Positions 1-12,400 of a DNA stretch of 64,000 nt are shown in pieces. Position 1 is the first letter of the stretch. Each line of letters starts with the position of its first letter. The DNA is from Lampris incognitus (taxonomy: Eukaryota > Chordata > Actinopteri > Lampriformes > Lampridae): contig NC_079213.1 in assembly GCF_029633865.1 (NCBI RefSeq), positions 87,517,293 through 87,581,292 on the forward strand. Reading direction: 5' to 3'. The notes under the pieces are model-generated. The model was not told the origin of the DNA. It saw only the letters and a list, made by a program, of their open reading frames with translations, and did no database searches. A program made the translations under genes and the position numbers.

Positions 1-283
1 TCTCGCTACATAAAGATGGGGAACTTCTGGGGTATTTGATCTTGTCATTGCATTGCAGTTTGTTTTTAATCTATTTCTCGCTGTATGAAGCGGCTAAATT
101 GTATTTTGAATGTTTAAGCATTCAGCACTCTGGTTTTGATATGAGATGATAATGATCTGATCAGTTGGGTTGAAAAAGTATCTTGCTTGTACCATAAAAT
201 CCATCTAAATCACAACTCCATGTTGTTGTTTAAATCATTACAATTGCACTGAAACGTGTAGCTGATAAGGTCCTATACTATAC

Positions 284-469
284 CAGTGTTCCTTTGTTCT
301 TCCAGCTTTGGAGGCAGGCCTACGAGACAGCCCAGGGTCTGTAGGATGATCACTTGGACCCAGCGGGGGACCGCAGACAGTTTTCTGGGGCCACAGAGGA
401 GGTTGGTGATGAGGATTGTCTCCAGAAGACTGGCCACCATCAGAGCCAGGCAGAGAGAGAAGAACACAT
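284..469 (-). CDS. 5-HT3-like exon 8 (TM3)
   Basis: The acceptor CAG lies just upstream of position 469. The exon encodes TM3 ([20 protein letters not shown]) and the start of the intracellular loop ([18 protein letters not shown]). The donor is uncertain: a GTATAG at 282-283 would end the exon at 284, but the GTAGGC further upstream is also possible. The remaining MA helix and TM4 exon are not visible between 1 and 283 and must lie outside the window. Confidence 0.8.
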
Positions 470-3400
470 CTGGTACACAGGGATGAGAGCGTGTGTACTC
501 TGTATTCAGTGTTCAAATATCTAATCTAAACATCTGGCTCACCCACTGCTGAGGTGGCTGTCACATAGCTGGTATTTTTTTCTCCTGTTTTTTTAATCAC
601 TTGAATGCATGATGACATCATCGTGCACGCACACACACGACAGATGTCTCCATGCCATCCATCCTGACCAGGCTGATGGAGAGAGGTCTGACTCTAAACC
701 CAGACAAATGCCAGTTTAACATGGACAGGTAAGTTTTCATGGACATCTTGTTGTCTGAGAAGGGCATTGGACTGATGGAAGAGAGAGTGCGAGCAGTGGT
801 GAAAGCTCGCGAGCCAGAGAATGCGGCGGAAATGAGGAGCTTCCTCGGACTAGTCGGATACGGCAGCAGGTTCATCCCACGGCTTGCAACCCTATCGGAG
901 CCGCTGCGACATCTGACAAGAAAGGATACCCTATTCGAGTTTGGATCAGAGCAGAGAGAAGCAGTCAATGCACTAAAGGATGAACTGGCAACAGCTGGCA
1001 CTTTAGCATACTTTGACAAGGAGGCACAGACGAAAGTGATCGCAGACGCGAGCCCCGTAGGATTAGGTGCAGTGCTAGTTCAGGTCCAACATGTGGAAGC
1101 GGTGTCGATATGCTATGTGAGTCGTACCTTAAGTGACTGTGAGCAGAAATACTCAAACCGAGCGAGAGGCCCCACCTCTAGTGTGGGCGTGTGAGAGGCT
1201 GCATCCGTATGTTTATATGGCAGACAGTTTACCTTAATAACAGATCATAAGCCCTTAGAAGTAATATACGGCCCTCACTCCAAACCCTGCGCCCGCATTG
1301 AGAGGTGGGTACTCCGATTACAACCATATGATTTCAAAGTGCTACACATACCAGGCAAGCAAAATATTGCAGACCCACTGTCACGATTGCTGGGTAAGAC
1401 AGCACAATGTGAGAGACACAATCACAACTCGGACCAGTACGTGAGGTTTGTCGCTGTCAGCACCACGCCAAAGGCACTCATGACCAGAAAGGTGGAGGAG
1501 GCCTCTGCGACCGATCCAGAGCTGATCGAGGTACGAAAGGCAATCACAAATGGGTGGTTTGAGAGCTGCAACGCATATGCAGCCATAGCAAATAAACTGT
1601 GCATAGTGGGATATTTAGTCCTCCGTGGGACACATACTATTGTGCTACCCCACATCCTACATGCACGAGCATTGGCTTTAGCATATGAGGGACATCTCGG
1701 GATAGTGGGGACAAAACAACACCTGAGAACCAAGGTTTGGTGGCCGGGGATGGATCAAGTGTCTGAAAAACACTGCAAAGACTGCCACGATTGCCAGATA
1801 GTAGCCAGACCCGACCCACCAGAACCACTGAGACCCACACTCCTTCCAGATGGGCCTTGGCAGGATGTGGCCGTAGATTTGCTTGGACCCCTGCCATCCA
1901 ACCATTCCATTCTTGTTGTAGTAGATTATTATAGTCGTTATTACGAATATGCTATCTAGACATCTACAAGAACAGAGAAGGTTATTGATAGCTTGGAGTC
2001 AATATTTAGTGGTCACGGCTTACCAGTCACCTGTAAATCAGTCAATGGCCCACAGTTCAAGTCTGAGCTATTCCAAGAATATTGTGAAAATAACAGCATC
2101 ACACATCTGAAGACAACAGCTAAATGGGCTCAGGCCAACAGAGAGGTCGAGCGCCAGAATACATCACTAATGAAGATAATCAGGTTTGCTCATTCAGAAG
2201 GACTGGACTGGAAAAGGGAGCTGCGAAAATATGTGACTGTGTACAGCAGCATCGACCATACCACGACAGGGAAGAGACCGGCAGAATTGCTCTAAAATCA
2301 TAAAGTGAGAGGAAAACTGCCAGACGTCACAGAGTCACGCACAGACATGGAAGTGCGTGATCGGGACAGTGAGAAAAAGGGCAAATCCAAACTGTACACA
2401 GATGAACGCCGGAGAGCACAGCGCTCAGAGATCGAAGTCGGTGACACTGTGCTTGTAAGGCAAGACAAAGTGGATAAGTTTACCACTCCCTTTAATGCTA
2501 CACCACACAAATTTGTGAGTAAAACAGGGAGTCATGTGATTGTAGAATCCCCAGCGGGAGCACGGTACGCAAGGAACAGTACTTTCGTAAAAAAAAAAAA
2601 AAATACAGGACAACTGGACCGGAGGAGACAATCCATGAGCAGGACGACACACAAAGGGTTGAGGACATCACAGTGGACTCAGATAAGGACACAGTGCCCC
2701 CGCCAACATGCACTGGCACCAGCGTGGCAGACATGCCTAATGCAGGCAGACCTTAGCGGGCCAAACGAGCGCCTCTGAGATTGTCTGACTATGACTTGAC
2801 TTGAATTTAAAGTAAGGGCACGGGTGACGTGAGAATTGAGGACTTTTTAGTTTTATTGTCAGACACAGGTTTGTAAGATGTCTGGATGCAAAGTAATTAC
2901 AGAATTCAATTATCAGACACAGGTTTGTAAGATGTCTGTAGATTTTCAAAGGAAAAAGGGATGTCATGTATTGTGCTTGGATTTGACACCCGTGGGTACC
3001 CATAAGGAGTGATGTCATACCCGGAAATGTTGTGACAAGAGAATTCACTCAGTAAATGAGAACATTCACAGACATGTTCACTCAGTAAAGTGTTGAAATG
3101 CGATTATGCGTTTGTCGTTTGTTTTGATTTAATTCAGTGAATATTGTAATGGTCTAATTTCAAGTATTAAGACGTAAACCCAACAAGTCAGTCATCCTAT
3201 TACCTCCATCATTGTCTGTTGTCTTTCCGTTTTTCTTTTTATTTTTTTTAATTTTGAACTTCATCTGTCTCGTCGTGTGTCAATAGGCTCGGTGCATTAA
3301 TGTCGCGCTGCGAAACTTCCGAGTGTATCTGTTTGCATAAGAACTTCCGGCACAACTGAACGCTTATGTCCTGCTGAATCATTAGTTAGCTGCTAGCTTA

Positions 3401-6400
3401 TTCGTCCGAAATCTTAATTTCGTCCGAAAAATCAATGAATCAAACGGCAAAAAGGGGCGTTCAAGTATCAACGCCGTGAATCAGGCTCCACTGAGCACTG
3501 TTGTGTGCCACAGTGCGAATTCGGCGCGCTATAATTATCTTTTAAGTGTGTGTCGGCCCTGTGCGATGGCCTGGCGGCCTTTCCAGGGTGTCTCCTCGCC
3601 TGCCGCCCAATGACTGCTGGGATAGGCTCCAGCATCCCCGCGACCCTGAGAGCAGGATAAGCGGTTCGGATAATTATCTTTTAAGTTTCCATTCATTCCC
3701 TTTTAACTGTCAGGAGCTAAGTGGCTAGCGAAGATTCGGAGGGATACATTTACCGTTACCAAGAGTAAAAAGTATGTAGTCAGCATTTTGAACTGGGTGA
3801 TTTCGCTGTGCCAGCTACAGGTGTGTTAAGGAGGCTCAAGAAAGGAGCTGTCCCCACACTCTGCGTGGAATGTACTCCTAACCCGCACCCAGGCTAGGTG
3901 TGTGGTAGCGTCCTGCTGTCGCCTCTCTGACAGCTCTGGACTCCTCTGATAATGAGAAGGATGTCGGCAGATGCCCACAGCAGCTTGACTATTGCGTGGC
4001 TCCTAATCCTGCCGCGTTGGATAGTGCCCTGGCCCAAAATGAGGCAACGAGGAAACAAATAGAAGTGCTCCAGAAACAACGAGAGACCATCCAGCTACAG
4101 TCCAAATTCAGCCTGAGACTATTTGCAGGTTCCGATGAAGACATTCGGTTTTACACCAGGTATGCCTGATTTGTAGAATTTCATTTAATTGCCCCTGCCA
4201 AATAAAAACAAAGTAGCAAGGTAACATTAGTTGCAAAGCAACCAGCTAACGTTAGTTAGCTAGCGCTAGCATAGTTCTACTGATGCCGTTACTCACCCTC
4301 GTAGTTGTCGATGTAGCTCGAAATATATATCCTAAACCCCCTTTTATTTTTTTGCTCGTCTGAGCTACCGAGGAAGCACTCACGATGTGATGTACACCGT
4401 TGACCGTGATTTTAGGGAGGTCTTGCAAACAGCGAGTGTAAAACAAAACCATCTCTTCCCTCAGCAAACCAGACTGGACGTTCTTGTGCAAGTACTCGTA
4501 CGTCGAAAGTCAAACGACGCCATCTTATGCACCCAGGCTGTTCCTGCCCCTGGATTTGACCTCAGTCAACCCAGTATTTCACACACCTGTTCCCCATTCC
4601 CTAATTAGCTCCTCAGCTCAAACACTCCCCTGGTTTCCCTGTTCCCCTGCCAGATCACCCCTTCCCACAGCACACTGCTTGCAGAGCATCAGAGCTCAGA
4701 CCAGCCATCTCAAGAGTTTTTACCCCAAGGCATTCAGAATAATGAACAGTAAACTTAATTGTCTTGTATATACAGCCAAGCTATCCAGCGTTCACTGGCC
4801 TATGTTCTGCCCAGTGGTGTACTGGCCATATATCCTGCTGGACCGTCAAAGAATCCATGATAAGCCATGTGACTTGTCATTCGGGGTGAGCATGAGCGCA
4901 TGCTGGGTGCGTGTTCCGGGACTGGGCTCACTGGCCAATCACAACCAAGTAAGTTAATGCATGTTAACGTTCTAGACGCCAAAGTAGCGTGCACCAGTGA
5001 GACTGCCAACGGAAGCTATGGACAAAAACAAAAAAGGCAATGAAGTGTCTGGGGAAAAAAAGAAGCAGGTATTACAGGCACATGTTTCCAAATGTTAAAC
5101 AAGCACAAAACTGTCCAGACCCACGGCGCAGCTGTGCTTCACGTGTAGGTGGAGCTAGGCAGTGTTCAATGAGAGAGGCGGGGGACCAGCAAACAGTGAT
5201 TATGCTCCAGGGATCAGTCATATCCTAAAAGTGTCACAAATAAAAGAAGACTAACTATATAGTTAGCTAGATTTGTCATGTCCTCACCTCTGTAACGTTA
5301 TTTGTTGTCCATACATCAGTTGCGAGCGCGTCCTACTAAACGTCCCCCTCAGGTTTTTGCGACGCACAGCCGTGGGAGAAGTCGACATACTGTTTGGGCA
5401 TCAGCATCCTCAACTGTCCAGCAATGCTATCTAAGGAGCAGACTGCAGTAACTTGTGGTTACGAAATGACCCCACTGTTAGGCTACTTGTTACTATTGAA
5501 GCCATGCTGATGGCGTGTTACAATATGTCTGTGCCTACTGAAATATGTCCTGAAATAGACATGTGCTACTTTCTATTGCAAACCTTTGAATAGATTCAGA
5601 ATCATCTGTCAGTAAAAGACTACATCATTACCAGCAATGACGACTAGGGTGCTAAATCTCGTATGCACTCTCCCAATTGTAACTGACAGTCGTATACTGT
5701 ACTTATGTAATCAACCCTCGCCAGTCTCAGTGTATAAGACCAGGGTTGAATATCTTAACCAGTACACCCCTGATTCTGCCTGTTTATCTGTGTTTTAGGT
5801 CATTTGCCTGTTACTGGCTCTTGTTTCTCTTGCCTGGCCCTCGTTAGATCTGTAGGCCTGTTTGGACTGATAACCTGGTAACTAGAACTTGTATTTTGGA
5901 CTTGTTTTTGTCAGCCTTCCCCTTGTTTATGTGGTTGCTTGTACGGGCTGATTCCCTGCCTGTTTTTGATGATTAAACTGAGTGCCACTGTAACCTCCAT
6001 GTCTGAGTCATGAATTGGGTTCTCTTTGGCCAGTTTCCTTGGAAAACATGACACTCTTCTTGAATTAAAATCAAAATATTGTCTGTAATCCAAAATACCC
6101 TTTTGACAGAGCTTATTACTTTGAGGAATACAGCATGCTGGATGAATTTGAAGATGGTGACAGATGTACTCTTAGCCCTCCCCCCACCCCCTCGGTTCTG
6201 GGATGGTCGTTCCCTCATAGCATAGATGGCCTCTTTGACTCCCCGTTCAAACCAGTATTACTCCCTATCAAGGATGTGCACATCCTCATCCTTGAGGAGT
6301 GGAGTCCTGGCCTGACGTGTTAGCTCTCCTGTGTTGTGCCATCCTCTTGGCCAGTGTCTGTTTGGCTTCCCCAATGTATACATAATGGCAATCCTTCTGG

Positions 6401-9400
6401 CACTTAACAGTGTACACTATTTTGCTCTGTTTGTGCTGGGGGACCCGATCCTTAGGGTGGACCAATATCTGGTGCAGTGTGTTTTGGGGTTTGAAAGCAA
6501 CTGTGTTTGGAAAATATGCATTTCAACTGTTCCAACACTCCCGCCACATACAGAATCACCACTGGTTTATGCTTAGACAGCTGTTGTCCTTCTCTCTTCG
6601 ATCTGCTGGTGCACTCTCTGGGCATCTTCCTGGCTTTGAAAAATGCCCAGTTCAGATAACCACACTTAACCAGGGCCTGTTCAACGTGGGATTTCTCCCC
6701 TTCCCCAGCTGCTGTGTCAGTGGGGACGTTGTCAGCTCAGTGGTACCGCATCCTGATGACACCTCCAGTGCTCCAGTGGATGATGAGAGTCAAATCTTAA
6801 GTACTGATCAATATGTGTTGGTTTACGGTAAACGTCAACAATCAAATGTCCCCCATAACCAATTGCAATTTCACAGTCTAAGAAGGCTAAGCTGTCATTT
6901 TTCACATCCTCCCTGGTGAACTTGATGTGGTTGTCCACAGAGTTAATGTAGTCGGTGAAATGTGGTACATCCTGGGATTTAATTTTAACCCAGGTGTCCA
7001 CAAATCTGAACCATTGGCTAGGTGGTGTCCTTGGATAGGACATCAGAGCCCTCTTTTCCACTTCTTCCATATACAAGTTGGCCACTACAGGTGAGACTGG
7101 GGAACCCATGTTTCTGCCTATAGTACTGCCCCCTGTATGTGAAGTACTTGGACTGAAGACACAGCTTCAGGAACAGACACACTTGGTCAATGTTAAGGGT
7201 GGTCCTATTGCTAAGGGTGAGGTAGTTCTGTAATTTCAAATGGACTACCTCCACCACTTCATCAACAGGAACGCACAGGAAGAGAGACTTAACATCATAA
7301 GAAACCATTGTTTCATCCTCCCCTATCTACCTTATCCTGAATGTGATGCTCATTACTGCCTACCAATGGGTTAAGAATAAATGCCAGAAACTTGGAGATG
7401 TTATAGGTCACTGAGTTAATCGTAACAATAGACCATAATGGCACATCCTGTTTATCCATCTTAGGTAAACCATACAGATTAGGTGTAGCTTCCTCTGGGT
7501 ATAATCTGTGGTACACTTTGAATTTTGTCCTGTTAAACAGCTTCAGACAGTCTATCACCTTTTTCTAGTAACCATTTCCTGGATCTCATTTCAGAGACGA
7601 CATAAATACGACATAAATACTTATGAGCCACTGAAACAATACCTGCAGTTAGCTGAGACTGACGAAGTCACTTAGATGAGGGATGAAACATTTCTCCCAC
7701 TAAACATTGTGTCCAGATAAACTGATTCAACTTTCTGGGACATGCTTTGTAGTAGAAAATTAATGTAAACCACTTGAAGCAAGGGTGTTCAAAGTTTTTT
7801 TGCATTACAATCAGGGTCCTTTTCATATACTGCTGATTACCTTAAAGATTGGTCATCTTGGTATTCTACTGACCTTTGACATTTGCAATTCCTCAGGTAC
7901 CACCAGTACTGCTATTTTTTTATTCTTTCAATTAGTTCTGATGTTCACTTCTTATGTGAGGTCTAAAATCTCCTTAAATGGATGGCTGAAATACCTGCAG
8001 AATAGAATACCCGTGAGTCCTCAAGGACTGGTTTGAAAACCATTGATAAAAAGGATTATCAAGGCTTTAAGGTTTTGCTTTGACCAATTTCCTGACATTA
8101 TTTGAATCTCATTTACTTGGTCAAAATAGATTTAATTGGTAATTTGAATGTGCAGTCATAGCTTTCACCCAGAGGCTCTCTCTCTTATAGAAAAAGCAGT
8201 TGGTTGTGATGGTGTGCAGACAGAGAGGGATGTATCAGCTATTTATGTAATCACCACTATCTCTGTTCCCTTATTAATTAATTTCCAGATGTCAATTCAC
8301 TGCTTTGATCAGATTGTATTCAATAAAATCCTCTAATACTTCCATGGAATCATCATTTCCAAGTCATACTGTACACCCTCGACTGTAAGATAGCTTGCTG
8401 TATGCACACTGCATGCACACCAGGTGCACTGAGATGACATTACATGCATTGTGTACCTAGCTACAGCCAACAGTGGGTACAAGCACCAGTCAAGTGCAGG
8501 GATCAGCAGATGAAACTGATTTTTAGCAAATTTCTCCCATTATGTTCTCAAGGACAATAATACTGACTTATGAGAGGAATGCTGTTTCCAGTGATGGGTA
8601 GTAGGTCATTCATAATGAGAAGGAAGACAGTGTAGCCCAGGATGAGGGTCATCTTGATGGAAGAGCGGTCAACACACTGGGGGGGCAGCAGGAAGCTGAA
8701 GAGGTCCAATGTGATCAGGAAGCAGCTGGGGATCAGGAGGTTCACCACATAGAGAGTAGCCCTGCGCCTAAGTGTGATCTATGTTTAAGAGACAAAAAAA
8801 AAAACACACACACACAAACAACTGTCTTGGGTTTATTTGTGGGTACACTTAGAAAACGTTTTGTTCTTACAAATGTAACCTGACTTGAACTGATGCACTA
8901 ACAGTATAAAGTCTCCTTATATACGTAGCTAATGTTGATATGCATTTTCTACCTTTAAGACAAGAGTTTTCATCCGTTCTTATTAAACCCGCAACCAAAA
9001 AAGAAAGCTGCATCTAAAGTGACTATGCTGTCAGTCCCATAGGAAGAAAAATCAAACATACATGAAATGCAAGCTCATCTATAACAAACTTGTCCTTTTC
9101 ACTCATAATGTATTTATGATATGTGATATCCAGCAGCTGCCACTCCCCCATGGTGGTCATCACTTTCCTGGAATATGCCAATATGTCCTCTACTGGCTTC
9201 CCTAGGCTCATCCTCACATCCTTCACTGTACAGAGATGAGAAGAACAGAGGAGAAGAGGAGAGATATTTTCTGGGGTGATTTTTGCCTTTATCAGACATG
9301 AGATTACAAACTAGGAGAGAGGAGAGACGGAGGGAAATGAAGCAAAGATCCTGAGCCAGCTTCAAACCCTTTATGCTGCAACAAGGCACTGAACATGCAT

Positions 9401-12400
9401 GGTAAAACTCATATCTGCCCTTTAAACTGAAGCAGCAGCCACCATAAGCCCTACCCCCCCGCCGCTTTTTATTTTACTTGGACAATTATCCCACTCTTCC
9501 AAGCTGTCCCGGTCGCTGCTCCACCCCCTCTGCCGATCTGGGGAGGGCTGCAGACTACAACATTCCTCTTCCAATCAATACATGTGGAGTCGGCAGCCGC
9601 TTCTTTTCACCTGACAGTGAAGAGTTTCACCAGGGGGATGTAGCGTGTGGGAGGATCACGCTATTCCCCCCAGTAACCCCTCCCCCCTGAACAAGCACCC
9701 TGATCGACCAGAGGAGGCGCTAGTTCAGCGACCAGGACAAATACCCACATCCGGCTTCCCACCCGCAGACATGGCCAATTGTGTCCGTATGGATGCCTGA
9801 CCAAGCCGAAGGTAACACGGGGATTCAAACCGGCGATCCCTGTGTTGGTAGGCAACGGAATAAACTGCCATTCCCCTGAGATGCCCGCCAGCATAAGGTT
9901 TTGTAAGCAGACAGAAAAATACAGACTTGAGAGAACAACAAACAGTAAAAAATCAGTTAAATACTTGCTCGAGTTCATATTGCATGATATCATATCCTAC
10001 TTACCACTGTGGATGTAGGAATTGAAGGTGAAAGTGCAGTTTTGGATGTCAAAGGGGAAGGTGTATATATTGAGGTTGCAGGAGCTGACCACTCTGACAG
10101 GTTGAGCATCACGAACATGGCCGTCGTGAGTGAGATACACATATGGGACATTGGGGGCCGTGTTATCATCCATACTGCAAGGTAGTAGGGATAAGCAGGA
10201 CATTTTCTGTAAAATGTTTAAGTGATGAAAGAAATAATCTCTGTTCATAAAAAATGGTCAAGACCTCGGCTCTTTGATCCTACGGCACATCCTAAATCCA
10301 GTCTTTGTACTCGCTCCACAAGAGCGTGCTTTCATCTCAACCATCAGTCTTAACCATAGCAATCATATGTCTTTACCTCAGTTCTGTAGGTATGACAACA
10401 TTTTAGCTACTTTACGCTAAACAAAAACATTATTTAAGAATCAATGACATGAAAAACTGAAATAGAATCATATCTATATCAAATAGATCAAATCTAGTTA
10501 TGAAACAAATCTAAATCTAGCTTAGCTCTGTAAAGTAGTAATCACAGTTTACAAACATCATAACATCATACTCATTTCTATTGCAGTGAGAATATGTACG
10601 TATCTCCATACTTAATGTGTACTTGAATTCAGTTGATAAGGTGACAGTTGGAATATGTAACTGGATAAAAAGTCTGTGATTATCTGGGCAAAGCCATTTT
10701 TAGCACACACTGTACTACTATTACTACTCATTATGGCTGCTCCCATTAGGGGTTGCCACAGTGGATCATCCGTTTCCATCTCTTCCTCTTTTTATTTATA
10801 TTTATTTAGTGCTCTACAGCTTCCTGTCATGCCAGCCTCATGTCTTCCCTCACCACATCCATAAACCTCCTCTTTGGCCGTCCTCTTTTCCTTTTCCTTG
10901 GCAGCTCCATCTTCAGCATCCTTCTCCCAATATACCCAGCATCTCTCCTCTGCACATGTCCAAACCATCTCAGTCTTGCCTCACTTGTTTTGTCACCAAA
11001 CCATCAGTGGCGCCCCCAGAAATGTTTCATAGGGGTGGCCAAATGGGGCTACTGAAAATCTTGGGGTGGCACACCAAAACCAAAAGACATGACTGAATTT
11101 CAGGAATTCTGTTATGCTGTTGTAGTATAATGTATAGGCTAGTTGAAAACTGTCAGTATGAGAGTTAAGGAATCGCATACTGAAATACTTTGGTTTCTTA
11201 TTTTTTTGACAGTTAATGTTACTAAATATCTGATGTGCATAGACTAATACCAGTACAGTTAACATTATGAGTTCCACAACAATTCTGTTTTAATGTGTTA
11301 TGTATCTGTATATATTGTAACATGTTAAATGATTCATTGTTATATTGTAAATGTCCAGAAATGAAAAATGAAAATATCAGATAGAAGCATATTATGCATA
11401 ATCAGAAGCATATTCCGCATATGCGACTTGTGGCGGGGCTGGCCAGCGGGGGGGCCAGGGACTGTATCAGGGTGGCCGTGACCACCCCTGGCCACCCCTT
11501 GGGGGTGCCACTGCAAACCATCCAACCTGAGCTGTCCTTCTAATATACTCATTCCTAATCCTGTCCTCCTTCGTCACTCCCAATGAAAATCTTAGCATTG
11601 CCAACTCTGCTACCTCCAGCTCCACCTTCTGTCTTTTCATCAATGCCACCATCTGTAAGCCATACAACATAGCTTGTCTCACTACCATCTTGTAAACCTT
11701 CCCTTTAATTCTTGCTGGTACCCTTCTGTTGCAAATCACTCCTGACACTCTTCTCTACCCACTCCACCCTGCCTGCACTCACTTCTTCACCTCTCTTCTG
11801 AAGTCCATTACTTTGAACAGTTGTAAACTCATCCACCTTCGTCACCTCTACTCATTGCATCCTCACCATTCTGCTGTCCTCCCTCTCATTCACACGTATG
11901 TATTACATCTTGCTCCTACTGACTTTCATTCCTCTTCTCTCCATTGCATACCTCCACCTATCCCCTCAACCTGATCCCTACTCTCGCTACAGATCATAAT
12001 GTCATCCGCAAACATCATAGTCCACGGAGACTCCAGCCTGATCTCGTCCGTCAACCTGTCCATCATCATTGCAAGCAAGAAAGGGCTCAGAGCCAATCCT
12101 TGATGTAATCCTTCCTCCACCTTGAACCCATCTGTCATTCCAACGGCACACCTCACCACTGTCACAATGCACTCATACTTATCCTGCACCACTCCTACAT
12201 ACTTCTCTGCCCCTCCTGACTTCCTCATGCCATACCACACCTCCTCCCTGTCATATGCTTTCTCTAAATCCACAAAGACACAATATAACTCCTTCTAACC
12301 TTCTCTATACTTCTCCATCAACACTCTCAAAACAAACATCACATCTGTAGTGCGCTTTTGTGGCATGAAACCATACTGCTGTCTAATCAACACCTCTCTT

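Larger units (their letters stand above)
485..8567. other. Intron 7 of the 5-HT3-like gene, filled with transposons
   Basis: This 8-kb intron holds, left to right, a decayed gypsy pol with a probable LTR, a THAP transposase remnant, about 2 kb without a recognisable feature, and a Penelope-like element. Most insertions are on the strand opposite to the host gene. Position 7746-8567 shows nothing recognisable before the TM1-TM2 exon. Confidence 0.75.

Noticed and set aside
5720-6055. Possible solo LTR
   Set aside because: The sequence has an LTR-like feel, but I found no TG...CA ends, no duplication and no second copy.
7660-7720. Hammerhead-ribozyme-like core (CTGACGA ... GAAAC) in the Penelope-like terminal segment
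   Set aside because: CUGANGA and GAAA are present, but the bases between them do not form a stem II. The motif is also on the strand opposite to the RT. I do not claim a ribozyme.
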